Shown here one piece after another: positions 15,701 to 26,089 of a DNA stretch of 34,111 bases (positions are counted from its first letter, which is position 1; the number at the start of each line of letters is the position of its first letter). Origin of the DNA: Clostridia bacterium (lineage in GTDB: Bacteria; Bacillota; DSM-521; Neomoorellales; JACIYF01); assembly GCA_014360065.1 (NCBI GenBank), contig JACIYF010000017.1, positions 1 to 34,111 of the forward strand, read 5' to 3'. The translations under genes and the position numbers were made by a program. Below the pieces are notes generated by a model. It saw only the letters and a list, made by a program, of their open reading frames with translations, was not told the DNA's origin and did no database searches.

Positions 15701-15744
15701 ACCCGGGTGGAATTGACGGGTTTTTGAAGGAGGAGGTGGAGGCA

Positions 15745-16056
15745 ATGAGATTTGACCTACAGCTATTTGCTCACAAAAAGGGTGCTGGTAGCTCCCGCAA
15801 CGGCCGGGACAGTCAAGCCAAGCGGTTGGGCGTAAAACGGCATGATGGCCAATTTGTTACTGCTGGAAGCATCCTGGTACGCCAGCGAGGAACTAAGATT
15901 CACCCTGGTGTCAACGTGGGCCGCGGCGGCGATGATACCCTGTTTGCCCTTAAAGATGGGTATGTATGCTTTGAGAACGGCAAGAATAAGAAGAAGCGGG
16001 TTAGCGTGAGGCCGGAGGCTCCAGCCAGGGTCGAGGCTCCGGCGGCAGTAGGCTAG
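15745..16056 (+). CDS. rpmA: 50S ribosomal protein L27, with cleavable N-terminal extension
   Basis: L27 reaches the peptidyl-transferase centre of the ribosome. The 103-residue product begins [20 protein letters not shown]. The first eight residues form the Firmicutes-type extension, with the predicted Prp cleavage between F8 and A9. The rest matches L27 ([21 protein letters not shown] and [12 protein letters not shown] regions), with a short Ala/Val/Pro-rich tail. ATG 15745 follows AAGGAGGAGG at 15727-15736; the open frame continues upstream only because it crosses the repeat. spo0B follows five bases after the stop. Confidence 0.98.
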   Translation: MRFDLQLFAHKKGAGSSRNGRDSQAKRLGVKRHDGQFVTAGSILVRQRGTKIHPGVNVGRGGDDTLFALKDGYVCFENGKNKKKRVSVRPEAPARVEAPAAVG

Positions 16057-16061
16057 GCGGG

Positions 16062-18868
<2,807 letters not shown>

Positions 18869-18978
18869 GCCAAGCTAGGGGAGCGCCTCACGTTGCAAGC
18901 CGGACAACCAGGCAAGGAAAAGGCAAGTGGGCGGTGCGGGGGCAAATGTCTTTTGGAGAGAAAGGAAGGAGTACATAA

Positions 18979-20241
18979 ATGCCCAAGGAAGTCCACGAAG
19001 AGGTTCTAACCAAGGCCCGGCTAGCCAAGGAGGCCAGCCGCCAATTGGCGGTGATGTCCAGCCAGGCTAAAAACCATGCCTTGGAAGCCATGGCTCAGGC
19101 TTTGGAAAAGAAATACGAAAGCCTGCTCGAGGCCAACGAGGTGGACATGGAGGCTGCTAAGGCCAAGGGCTTCAGCCGAGCTCTCTTGGATCGCCTTTTG
19201 CTTACTCAGGATCGGATCATGGAGATGGCTAAAGGGTTGAGGGCATTGGTAGCCTTGGATGATCCCATCGGCGAGACCATCCGTATGTGGACCCGACCCA
19301 ATGGTCTTGAGATCGGCCAAGTGCGGGTACCCCTGGGGGTAGTGGGCATGATCTATGAGGCCCGCCCCAATGTTACCGTAGATGCAGCTGGGCTTTGTCT
19401 TAAGACTGGAAATGCGGTCTTGCTGCGGGGAGGATCCGAGGCCATTAATTCCAACGCTGCCCTAGCTCGGGTGATTGCTGCTGCCGCTGAAGGGGCGGGG
19501 ATGCCAGCCGGCTGCATCCAGCTGATTGAGAATACCGACCGGGAAGCAGTAAATCTAATGATGACTTTAAATGAGTATTTGGACGTGCTCATCCCCCGAG
19601 GTGGAGCTGGGCTCATCCAAGCTGTAGTTAAGAATGCCACCGTGCCAGTTATCGAAACGGGAGTAGGGAATTGTCACATTTACGTGGATGAAGATGCGGA
19701 TATCGACATGGCTACTGCCATTGTGGTGAATGCTAAGACCCAACGTCCTGGGGTGTGCAATGCGGCCGAGACCTTACTGGTGCACCAGCGTATAGCGGAG
19801 AAGGCACTACCGCCCATAGCTGAAAAGCTCCAGGCGGCAGGGGTGGAGCTGCGTGGATGTCCCCGAGCGGTGGCCTTGGTGCCAAGTATGGAGGCGGCCA
19901 CCGAGGAGGACTGGGCGACGGAGTACTTGGACCTTATTATGGCGGTTAAGGTGGTGGACAGCTTTGAGGAAGCGGTGGATCACATCAATCGTTACGGCAC
20001 CAAGCATTCTGAAGCCATCGTCACGCAAAGTTACCAGCGGGCCCGCCGCTTCCAAAAGGAAGTAGATGCTGCTTGTGTCTACGTTAACGCTTCCACCCGC
20101 TTTACCGATGGTTTCCAGTTCGGTTTTGGGGCCGAGATCGGCATCAGCACCCAGAAGCTCCATGCTCGGGGGCCCATGGGCCTGGAAGCTCTGACCAGCA
20201 TCAAGTATGTGATTAATGGTGAGGGCCAGATCCGCCAATAG
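18979..20241 (+). CDS. proA: Glutamate-5-semialdehyde dehydrogenase (gamma-glutamyl phosphate reductase)
   Basis: ProA reduces gamma-glutamyl phosphate with NADPH to glutamate semialdehyde in proline synthesis. The 420-residue product has the full length and the aldehyde dehydrogenase-like fold. Landmarks are PLGVVGMIYEARPNVTVDAA, then LRGGSEAINSN, and QRPGVCNAAETLL, which carries the catalytic Cys. The C-terminal end is LGFGAEIGIST-like (FGFGAEIGISTQKLHARGPMG). ATG 18979 has GGAAGGAG upstream. The 110-base proB-proA gap shows no promoter or hairpin I can support. Confidence 0.97.
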   Translation: MPKEVHEEVLTKARLAKEASRQLAVMSSQAKNHALEAMAQALEKKYESLLEANEVDMEAAKAKGFSRALLDRLLLTQDRIMEMAKGLRALVALDDPIGETIRMWTRPNGLEIGQVRVPLGVVGMIYEARPNVTVDAAGLCLKTGNAVLLRGGSEAINSNAALARVIAAAAEGAGMPAGCIQLIENTDREAVNLMMTLNEYLDVLIPRGGAGLIQAVVKNATVPVIETGVGNCHIYVDEDADIDMATAIVVNAKTQRPGVCNAAETLLVHQRIAEKALPPIAEKLQAAGVELRGCPRAVALVPSMEAATEEDWATEYLDLIMAVKVVDSFEEAVDHINRYGTKHSEAIVTQSYQRARRFQKEVDAACVYVNASTRFTDGFQFGFGAEIGISTQKLHARGPMGLEALTSIKYVINGEGQIRQ

Positions 20242-20372
20242 ATCTTCCCAACCCAGCATCGGTCCTCACCCGCAGCCAGATGAGTCATCCCTGCCTTCTG
20301 GTCTGCCCTAGGCCTCGTAAGCCAGCGACTTTTCTTGAGCGGCTAGCCCAACTTAGCGAGGCTGCAAATGGA

Positions 20373-20410
20373 GGCGGGGCCCGAAGGCATGGACGCCCGA
20401 GGCTGGCGTC
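20373..20410 (+). repeat. Possible degenerate module C repeat upstream of the tRNA gene
   Basis: GGCGGGGCC followed by GGACGCCCGAGGCTGGCGTC resembles the first half of module C at the window ends (GGCGGGGCC, then GGACGTCCGAGGCCGGCCTC). GACGCC and GGCGTC form a perfect hairpin. It lies in the 245-base gap between proA and the tRNA, which holds no gene I can see. The match is partial. Confidence 0.35.
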
Positions 20411-20445
20411 TACTGAAAACTGGGATGCTCCAGCGCAGCCAGCTC

Positions 20446-20475
20446 TTGATAGTGGTGGAGGACTTATGCTATACT
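20446..20475 (+). promoter_or_regulatory. Promoter of the tRNA-Ala gene
   Basis: TTGATA at 20446-20451 and TATACT at 20470-20475 are separated by 18 bases. A TG dinucleotide one base before the -10 box makes it an extended -10. The tRNA starts 11 bases after the -10 box, so the primary transcript would have almost no leader. Confidence 0.75.
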
Positions 20476-20486
20476 TTGAGCCGTGG

Positions 20487-20559
20487 GGGCGTGTAGCTCA
20501 GCTGGGAGAGCATCTGGTTCGCATTCAGAAGGTCACGGGTTCGAATCCCGTCACGTCCA
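20487..20559 (+). tRNA. tRNA-Ala, anticodon CGC
   Basis: A full 73-base cloverleaf folds. The acceptor stem GGGCGTG/CACGTCC has a G3-U70 wobble, the main identity element of tRNA-Ala. The D stem is GCTC/GAGC. The anticodon stem is TCTGG/TCAGA with loop TTCGCAT, giving anticodon CGC at 20520-20522. The T arm is ACGGG-TTCGAAT-CCCGT with a 5-base variable region, and the discriminator base is A. CCA is not encoded. It reads the GCG codon. It has its own promoter and a strong terminator, so it is a single-gene unit. Confidence 0.96.
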
Positions 20560-20564
20560 CTGGT

Positions 20565-20594
20565 ATCCCGCGATGGAGATCGCGGGATTTTTTT
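20565..20594 (+). terminator. Rho-independent terminator after tRNA-Ala
   Basis: ATCCCGCGAT at 20565-20574 pairs perfectly with ATCGCGGGAT at 20579-20588 across the loop GGAG, followed by a run of T to 20594. Confidence 0.92.
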
Positions 20595-20637
20595 AAACCA
20601 CCTGACGGCTAAATAGGTAGATCAAAGAGGTAAAATC

Positions 20638-21267
20638 ATGCCAGCATCGCTTGCCCAAGGCCGCTACGGCTATGGGCTTATGGGAGGAACCTTCGATCCG
20701 ATCCATTATGGCCACTTGGTAACCGCCGAGGAGGCGCGGGTGGAGTTTGGACTCAAGAAGGTGGTCTTTATTCCCTCCGGAAGGCCCCCGCACAAGGAAG
20801 AGCGGCCCATTACTCCAGCTCAGCACCGCTACATCATGACTTCCCTGGCTGTTGCTACCAACCCCTTCTTTGAAGTGTCGCGGGTGGAAGTAGACCGGCC
20901 TGGATATTCCTATACTTATGAGACGGTAAAGCATTTTCGGGAGCTAATTGGCGCGGAGGCGGAGATCTTTTTTATAACCGGAGCCGATGCCCTCCTAGAA
21001 ATCCTTACCTGGAGAAATATCGACGATCTCATGTCCAGCTGCCAGTTTATCGGCGCCACCCGCCCAGGTTACGGGATCCAAGAGCTCAACGGCTTTCAGG
21101 CTGGCCTTAAGCCTGAGTATCGGTCCCGGATCCACCTTTTGGAGGTTCCCGCCCTGGCCATTTCTTCTACTGATATTCGGCGGCGGGTGAAGTCAGGCCG
21201 GTCGATCAAGTATTTAGTCCCGGAAGCGGTGGAACGCTACATTATAAGCAACCGGCTCTACGTGTAG
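20638..21267 (+). CDS. nadD: Nicotinate-nucleotide adenylyltransferase
   Basis: NadD adenylates nicotinate mononucleotide to deamido-NAD in NAD synthesis. The 209-residue product has the nucleotidyltransferase (T/H)xGH signature in LMGGTFDPIHYGHLVTAEEA near residues 14-33. The second motif ISSTDIRRRVKSG is near the C-terminus. ATG 20638 has the modest SD AGAGGT. The first ten or so residues (MPASLAQGRYG) go slightly beyond the usual start. In many Firmicutes nadD is followed by yqeK and rsfS; here yqeK is missing and a small RRM gene stands between nadD and rsfS. Confidence 0.96.
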   Translation: MPASLAQGRYGYGLMGGTFDPIHYGHLVTAEEARVEFGLKKVVFIPSGRPPHKEERPITPAQHRYIMTSLAVATNPFFEVSRVEVDRPGYSYTYETVKHFRELIGAEAEIFFITGADALLEILTWRNIDDLMSSCQFIGATRPGYGIQELNGFQAGLKPEYRSRIHLLEVPALAISSTDIRRRVKSGRSIKYLVPEAVERYIISNRLYV

Positions 21268-21350
21268 TCGAGCTGCGCAGCCTTAGCTCCCGGCCAGTTA
21301 TTCGGACACAGCTGGTGCTAGCCGGCATGGGCGACAAAGATTCGTTTAGT

Positions 21351-21379
21351 TTGACAGCTAAATGGAGCCGTGTTAGAAT
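21351..21379 (+). promoter_or_regulatory. Promoter of the RRM gene
   Basis: TTGACA at 21351-21356 and TAGAAT at 21374-21379 have the optimal 17-base spacing. The start codon is about 70 bases downstream, leaving a leader of roughly 60 bases. Confidence 0.75.
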
Positions 21380-21450
21380 GTTTCCAGGCATTGGGTTTCA
21401 ACCACCCGGCCTACCGCTTAGCGGGCATTAATTTTGGAGAGGTGAATGTT

Positions 21451-21699
21451 TTGGTCCGGACCCTGTATGTTGGCAACCTTCCCTGGAGTACTACTGAAGA
21501 GGAACTGGCGAAGGCGTTTTCGGTCCACGGTGAGGTGATCAGTACCCGCATCATTACCGACCGCCAAACCGGCAGATCGCGCGGTTTTGGATTTGTGGAG
21601 GTAAACGATGTTGACGCCGACCGCATGGTTCGCGCTATGAACGGCGCTCAACTGGGCTCTCGCACCCTGACTGTCAACGAAGCGCGGCCCAGGGGCTAA
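21451..21699 (+). CDS. Small RRM-domain RNA-binding protein
   Basis: The 82-residue product is a single RNA-recognition motif. RNP2 is LYVGNL close to the N-terminus and RNP1 is RGFGFVEV at about residues 45-52, with basic residues (TDRQTGRSRG) just before it. Such stand-alone RRM proteins bind single-stranded RNA; in cyanobacteria related ones respond to cold. The role in Clostridia is not known to me. TTG 21451 follows GGAGAGG at 21436-21442 and gives MVRTLYVGNLPWSTTEEEL, the usual family N-terminus; the frame is open upstream to 21370, with an unlikely sequence. It has its own consensus promoter and sits where yqeK often lies. Confidence 0.92.
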   Translation: MVRTLYVGNLPWSTTEEELAKAFSVHGEVISTRIITDRQTGRSRGFGFVEVNDVDADRMVRAMNGAQLGSRTLTVNEARPRG

Positions 21700-21701
21700 G
21701 G

Positions 21702-21739
21702 GTAACCACCTAACTCCTTGGGAAGGAGGGAGTGGTTAC
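21702..21739 (+). promoter_or_regulatory. Hairpin covering the rsfS ribosome-binding site
   Basis: GTAACCAC (21702-21709) pairs perfectly with GTGGTTAC (21732-21739). Inside, CTCCTT (21714-21719) pairs perfectly with AAGGAG (21723-21728), leaving a three-base loop. The inner 3' strand is the SD of rsfS, so the fold would hide it. No T run follows, so this is not a usual terminator. Confidence 0.65.
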
Positions 21740-22092
21740 TGGACTCCAGGACAATTGCATTAGAGGCAGTCAAGGCTGCGGAAAAGGTGAAAGCGGAAGA
21801 TAGTGTAATTTTAAACCTCAAGGGTATAACCTTGATCGCTGATTACTTTGTTCTTTTAAGCGGCCGCTCTTCAACCCAGGTGCAGGCCATTGCCGATAGC
21901 ATAGAGGAAAGGTTAACGGAGCAGGGCATAAAACTGCTGCGCAGGGAAGGTTACCAGGAAGCCCGCTGGATCCTATTGGATTTCGGTAGCGTGGTGGTTC
22001 ATGTTTTCCGCGAAGAAGACCGACGCTTCTACAGCTTGGAACGGCTGTGGGGGGACGCTAGGGTCGAGGAGGCCAAGGAAGAAAAAGCTTAA
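21718..22092 (+). CDS. rsfS: Ribosomal silencing factor RsfS
   Basis: RsfS binds L14 on the large subunit and blocks subunit joining when nutrients are low. The 124-residue open frame has the family pattern: ALEAVKAAEKVKAEDSVILNL, then IADYFVLLSGRSSTQVQAIADSIEERL, the EGYQEARWILLDFGSVVVHVF stretch, and YSLERLWGDA. The start is uncertain. TTG 21718 lacks an SD, while the strong AAGGAGGG at 21723-21730 points to the region of codon CTG 21739, which would give LDSRTIALEAV, a family-like N-terminus. GTG 21732 is out of frame. The coordinates given use the first conventional start codon. The site lies inside a stable hairpin. Confidence 0.93.
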   Translation: MGRREWLLDSRTIALEAVKAAEKVKAEDSVILNLKGITLIADYFVLLSGRSSTQVQAIADSIEERLTEQGIKLLRREGYQEARWILLDFGSVVVHVFREEDRRFYSLERLWGDARVEEAKEEKA

Positions 22093-22123
22093 GAACTAAA
22101 GGCGAACTGAAGGCGTGCACCCT

Positions 22124-22157
22124 GCACCCCCTGCCAGCGTTGACTTGCAGGGGGTGC
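22124..22157. other. 11-bp inverted repeat embracing the leuS -35 box
   Basis: GCACCCCCTGC at 22124-22134 and GCAGGGGGTGC at 22147-22157 are perfectly complementary across 12 bases. The -35 box of the leuS leader promoter (22140-22145) is in the loop. It also lies 31 bases after rsfS and might end that transcript, although no T run follows. Confidence 0.6.
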
Positions 22158-22168
22158 TAGCATATAAT
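22140..22168 (+). promoter_or_regulatory. Promoter of the leuS T-box transcript
   Basis: TTGACT at 22140-22145, a 17-base spacer and a perfect TATAAT at 22163-22168. It lies directly upstream of the T-box leader. Confidence 0.88.
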
Positions 22169-22174
22169 GGGTCA

Positions 22175-22424
22175 AGACAAGTCAAGGAAGGCTCTAGATT
22201 GCACCCAACGCGAAGAACGGGAGTAGTAGGAGGGTTCAAGCCTCGAAGAGAGCCGTTGGCTGGTGGAAAACGGCAGGACACCTTCCCAACTCGCCCGGGA
22301 GTTTAGCGGTGCCGTAGGCAGGCGTTAACTGCTTAAGCGGGTTGCTGGCTGAATCCTTGGTCGGCAGCCAACTGGGGTGGTACCGCGGGAGATTCCCGCC
22401 CCGAGGAGGGGCGGTTTTTTTATG
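22175..22424 (+). ncRNA. T-box leader, leucine-specific, with terminator
   Basis: The T-box sequence AACTGGGGTGGTACCGCGGG is at 22370-22389. In stem I, CGGG (22218-22221) pairs with CCCG (22294-22297), and GGAGGG (22229-22234) pairs with CCTTCC (22281-22286). They enclose the specifier loop with AGTAGTA on the 5' side and AACTCG on the 3' side. The specifier codon CTC (22290-22292) reads leucine and agrees with leuS downstream. The terminator has stem CCGCCCC (22396-22402) and GGGGCGG (22408-22414), followed by seven T. Uncharged tRNA-Leu(GAG) should bind the specifier and the T-box bulge and allow read-through into leuS. Confidence 0.95.
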
Positions 22425-22499
22425 GGCGGAAATGGAAATTGACAAAAGAGCACCCCGGGCGGCTGGCTGCACAGCTAGCCATGAAAAAAGCACGTAGGG

Positions 22500-22715
22500 G
22501 ATGCTGGGGCGCTGGTCCGCAAGCGACATAAGCCGACCCAGCACTCAACCATGAAGCTGGGGCGTGGGTCTTTGTAGAGGTCACGTAGGTGCAGGCAGCT
22601 CTTGCTAGTGTAACCGAGTGTAGCGTTGAGTGTTGAGCGGAACCCGAGATGGAGCTTTGGGTGGCTCCGCGAAGGATTTCGGAGCGGAGGAACGGCGCTC
22701 CAGCTAGAGATATAC
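22500..22715 (+). repeat. Modules A and B repeat between the T-box terminator and leuS
   Basis: Module A: CCCAGCACTCAACC near 22535-22550 with GTTGAGTGTTGAGCGG at 22625-22640, and GTGCAGGCAGCTCTTGC near 22589-22605, as in the rpmA copy. Module B: GGAGC 22651-22655, 8-base loop, GCTCCG 22664-22669, 10-base loop, CGGAGC 22680-22685, then GGAGGAAC. leuS starts 52 bases further on. The copy lies downstream of the T-box terminator, so it is only in read-through transcripts. No protein is evident between 22093 and 22737. Confidence 0.8.
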
Positions 22716-22737
22716 GTTTTTCCGGGAGGTGAAGGTA

Positions 22738-25254
22738 GTGGAAGATAGGTACCAGTTTAAAGAGATTGAGCGCAAATGGCAACAGAAGTGGGAAGAAGAG
22801 AAGCTCTATCAGGTGAGCGAGGGTGGCCCGCGGCCCAAGTATTATTGCCTGGAAATGTTTCCCTACCCTTCAGGGAATTTGCACATGGGGCATGTCCGCA
22901 ATTATTCTATCGGCGATGTGGTCGCCCGCTTCCATACTATGAAAGGATACAATGTCTTGCATCCTATGGGGTGGGATGCCTTTGGTCTCCCAGCCGAAAA
23001 TGCTGCCATCCAGCATGGAGTCCACCCGGCTGACTGGACTGCTGCCAACATTGCCAATATGCGCCGGCAACTTCGCTCTCTGGGGTTGAGTTACGACTGG
23101 GAACGGGAAGTGACTACCTGTCAGCCCGATTACTATCGCTGGACCCAATGGCTGTTCTTGCAGCTTTACAAGGCAGGATTGGCCTATAAGGCCAAAGCCC
23201 CGGTAAACTGGTGTCCATCCTGTCAGACGGTGCTGGCCAACGAGCAGGTAGTAGCGGGGGAGTGTGAGCGCTGTGGCACAGCAGTTACTAAAAATGACTT
23301 AGAGCAGTGGTTTTTCCGGATTACCAACTATGCTGATCGGTTGCTGGAAGATCTAAAGAAACTTCCGGGTTGGCCGGAGAAAGTCAAGGTCATGCAGGAA
23401 AACTGGATCGGCAGAAGCGAGGGCGCCGAAATTCACTTTCGGGTAGCCAAGACCAATCAGCCGCTAACCGTGTTTACTACCCGGCATGACACCGTGTATG
23501 GCGCCACCTACATGGTGTTAGCTCCGGAGCACCCGCTGGCCGAGGAGCTGGCCCGAGGCACCGGCCAGGAGGCCCAGGTGCACGCCTTTATCGAGAAAGC
23601 CAAGCGGCTTGAGGTTGAGGACCGGACTGGTGGCGCCCACGAGAAGGAAGGCGTTTTCACGGGGGCCTATGCAGTGAACCCCATGACCGAAGAAAAAATC
23701 CCCATTTGGTTGGCTAATTACGTGCTGATGGAGTATGGCACCGGAGCGGTAATGGGAGTGCCGGCCCATGACCAGCGTGACCTGGAGTTCGCCCGCAAGT
23801 ATCAATTGCCGGTTCGAGTAGTTATAAAGCCACCGGAGCAGGAACTGGAGGCTGAGACCATGACCGAAGCCTATGACGGTCCCGGCACCATGGTCAATTC
23901 CGGCCCCTTCACCGGTTTATCGAACCAGGAAGGCAAGGAGCGGATTGCGGATTTCCTAGAGGCCCATGGTCTGGGACGGCGCCGGGTCAATTACCGCTTG
24001 CGGGACTGGTTGATTTCCCGGCAGCGCTATTGGGGTGCGCCCATACCCATTATTTATTGCCCCCAGTGCGGTACTGTCCCTGTACCCGAGAAGGATCTGC
24101 CGGTTCTCTTGCCGCGGGAGGTGGAATTCAAGCCTACCGGGGAATCGCCGCTTAAGGGGTGCAAAAGCTTCCTCCACACCAACTGCCCGCAATGTGGGGG
24201 TCCGGCCACCCGCGAGACCGACACCATGGATACTTTCGTCTGCTCTTCCTGGTATTATTACCGCTATGCTGATGCTCATGCCCAGGAAGTGCCCTTCCAC
24301 CGCGATCGGGTCGATTACTGGCTCAATGTGGACCAGTACATCGGCGGGGTGGAGCATGCCATCCTGCACCTGATGTACTCCCGGTTCTTCACCAAGGTAC
24401 TCTATGACTTGGGGTTGGTAGGTGTCGAGGAGCCATTCCAAAATCTTTTGACCCAAGGCATGGTTCTAAAGGATGGCGGCAAGATGTCCAAGTCGCGGGG
24501 CAATGTAGTCAGCCCTGAGGAAATCATTGATCGCTACGGCGCCGATACGGCTCGCCTGTTCATCCTTTTTGCTGCTCCCCCGGAGCGCGACTTGGAATGG
24601 AGCGACCAGGGAGTGGAGGGCTGCTATCGCTTCCTCAACCGGGTCTGGCGGCTGGTGGCTGCCTATGCCGATAAAGTCAAGGGAGTAAATTCCTATGGCC
24701 ACGGCGGCGCCGGCAATGGGGAAGCTAGCGCTGGGCCCAAGCTCAATGACCAGGACCGGGCTATCCGGCGTATCGTCCATGCCACCATCAAGAAGGTTAC
24801 TGAGGATATAGCCGAGCGGTTTAATTTCAATACCGCCATCAGCGCCATAATGGAAATGGTCAATTCCTTGGTCCGTTATCATGAGGAGGTGCCTTGGAGC
24901 CAACAAAATCTGGCTCTAGTAAAAGAAGCCTTGACCTCCTTGACCTTGCTTTTAGCTCCCTTCACGCCTCATATCGCTGAGGAGCTTTGGCAAAACCTGG
25001 GGTGGGAGGGCAGCGTGCACCGGCAGCCCTGGCCGCAGTATGAGCCTGAGGCCTTGGCCCAAGAGCAGATCACGGTGGTAGTGCAGGTAAATGGAAAAGT
25101 TCGGGATCGGGTGCAGGTTCCGGCAGGAATCTCTGATAAGGAACTCGAAAAAATAGCTATGGAGCAGCAAAGGATCAAGCCTCACCTAGCCGGGAAGGAG
25201 ATTGCCAAGGTGATCACCGTTCCGGGCAAATTGGTCAACATCGTAGTTCGGTAG
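22738..25254 (+). CDS. leuS: Leucyl-tRNA synthetase
   Basis: LeuS charges tRNA-Leu and edits mischarged amino acids. The 838-residue product has the class I signature as HMGH in [15 protein letters not shown] and the KMSKS loop ([11 protein letters not shown]). It has a zinc-type cysteine cluster ([17 protein letters not shown]), a second one (CPQCG twice), the CP1 editing insertion with [14 protein letters not shown], and the anticodon-binding C-terminal domain. GTG 22738 is chosen because GGGAGGTG at 22724-22731 is its SD; the in-frame GTG at 22729 overlaps that SD. Expression is under the leucine T-box upstream. The 483-base distance from the T-box element to the start codon is only partly explained by the repeat. 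Confidence 0.98.
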   Translation: MEDRYQFKEIERKWQQKWEEEKLYQVSEGGPRPKYYCLEMFPYPSGNLHMGHVRNYSIGDVVARFHTMKGYNVLHPMGWDAFGLPAENAAIQHGVHPADWTAANIANMRRQLRSLGLSYDWEREVTTCQPDYYRWTQWLFLQLYKAGLAYKAKAPVNWCPSCQTVLANEQVVAGECERCGTAVTKNDLEQWFFRITNYADRLLEDLKKLPGWPEKVKVMQENWIGRSEGAEIHFRVAKTNQPLTVFTTRHDTVYGATYMVLAPEHPLAEELARGTGQEAQVHAFIEKAKRLEVEDRTGGAHEKEGVFTGAYAVNPMTEEKIPIWLANYVLMEYGTGAVMGVPAHDQRDLEFARKYQLPVRVVIKPPEQELEAETMTEAYDGPGTMVNSGPFTGLSNQEGKERIADFLEAHGLGRRRVNYRLRDWLISRQRYWGAPIPIIYCPQCGTVPVPEKDLPVLLPREVEFKPTGESPLKGCKSFLHTNCPQCGGPATRETDTMDTFVCSSWYYYRYADAHAQEVPFHRDRVDYWLNVDQYIGGVEHAILHLMYSRFFTKVLYDLGLVGVEEPFQNLLTQGMVLKDGGKMSKSRGNVVSPEEIIDRYGADTARLFILFAAPPERDLEWSDQGVEGCYRFLNRVWRLVAAYADKVKGVNSYGHGGAGNGEASAGPKLNDQDRAIRRIVHATIKKVTEDIAERFNFNTAISAIMEMVNSLVRYHEEVPWSQQNLALVKEALTSLTLLLAPFTPHIAEELWQNLGWEGSVHRQPWPQYEPEALAQEQITVVVQVNGKVRDRVQVPAGISDKELEKIAMEQQRIKPHLAGKEIAKVITVPGKLVNIVVR

Positions 25255-25283
25255 CCATTGAGTTCCTTTGAGCCGGTGGAGCC

Positions 25284-25979
25284 ATGTGGGATCGCTTGGA
25301 CCGAAAAGCGCACTTCGTCCTGTTGCTTTTAGCTGCAGCCATCTTGTTTGGGGCTGGGGCTCAGTTTGGTCGCTGGAGCCAAAACCGCAACCAGGCGGTT
25401 TTGGCCCTCCAGTCCAGGGGCGGCGAGGGGCCGGGGGTTGCCATCGACCCGGGCACCATGGTTGGCTCGGATGCCAACTCGGGTTCTGGACCCCAGCAAC
25501 AGGGTGAACTAGCAGTGCACGTGGTGGGAGCAGTTTCCAAGCCAGGGGTATACCGGCTAGCAGCCGGAGCTCGGGTGGAGGAAGCGGTTAAAATGGCCGG
25601 TCCGCTCCCGGAAGCCGATCTTAACCGGCTGAACCTAGCAGCCCCCCTGATCGACGGCCAACAGGTGATAGTACCCAAAGCAGGGGAAAGCCTTGCCAGC
25701 AACGGTATAAGTCCCGGCGCTCCCGGCAACGCCGGGAGCGCCGCCGGACCTTCCCCGGCAGGCGCGGGCGCAAGCCCTGCATCTGGCAAGGTAAATATCA
25801 ATACTGCCAGCGCCCAGGAGCTGGATAAGTTGCCAGGCATTGGCCCTACTTTGGCTCAGAGGATAGTGGATTATCGCTCCCAGCACGGCCCCTTTAGGAG
25901 CCCAGAGGATATTAAAAACGTATCTGGCATTGGCGATTCTCGTTACGATCAGATCAAGGATCTGATCTCGGTTTATTAG
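25284..25979 (+). CDS. comEA: ComEA-like DNA-binding competence protein
   Basis: ComEA binds double-stranded DNA outside the membrane during transformation. The 231-residue product has a transmembrane anchor (about residues 10-26) and a linker. An SLBB domain follows near residues 76-132 (VHVVGAVSKPGVYRLAAGARVEEAV region). A Gly/Pro/Ala/Ser-rich linker leads to two helix-hairpin-helix motifs at about 170-231 (VNINTASAQELDKLPGIGPTLAQRIVDYR; NVSGIGDSRYDQI). ATG 25284 has only a weak SD (GGTGGAG). It follows leuS by 29 bases. The usual partner comEC is not in the window, so whether it is used in DNA uptake is open. Confidence 0.92.
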   Translation: MWDRLDRKAHFVLLLLAAAILFGAGAQFGRWSQNRNQAVLALQSRGGEGPGVAIDPGTMVGSDANSGSGPQQQGELAVHVVGAVSKPGVYRLAAGARVEEAVKMAGPLPEADLNRLNLAAPLIDGQQVIVPKAGESLASNGISPGAPGNAGSAAGPSPAGAGASPASGKVNINTASAQELDKLPGIGPTLAQRIVDYRSQHGPFRSPEDIKNVSGIGDSRYDQIKDLISVY

Positions 25980-26089
25980 ATCGCCAGCCAAGCAAGTAAG
26001 GTGGTGGCCGGGGTAGTAACCAGGTCTGGAAGTATCGTGGCTAAAAAGATCATCACGGGTAATCGAGTTGGAAAGGGGGAACCAAGGTA

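Noticed and set aside
15486-15744. Insertion sequence or classical MITE in the prp-rpmA gap
   Set aside because: No transposase, no terminal inverted repeats with target duplication, and the arms are internal to the element; orientation always follows the gene.
22115-22306. Short frames in the T-box leader
   Set aside because: They overlap the promoter, stem I and specifier loop of a clear T-box; no SD supports them.
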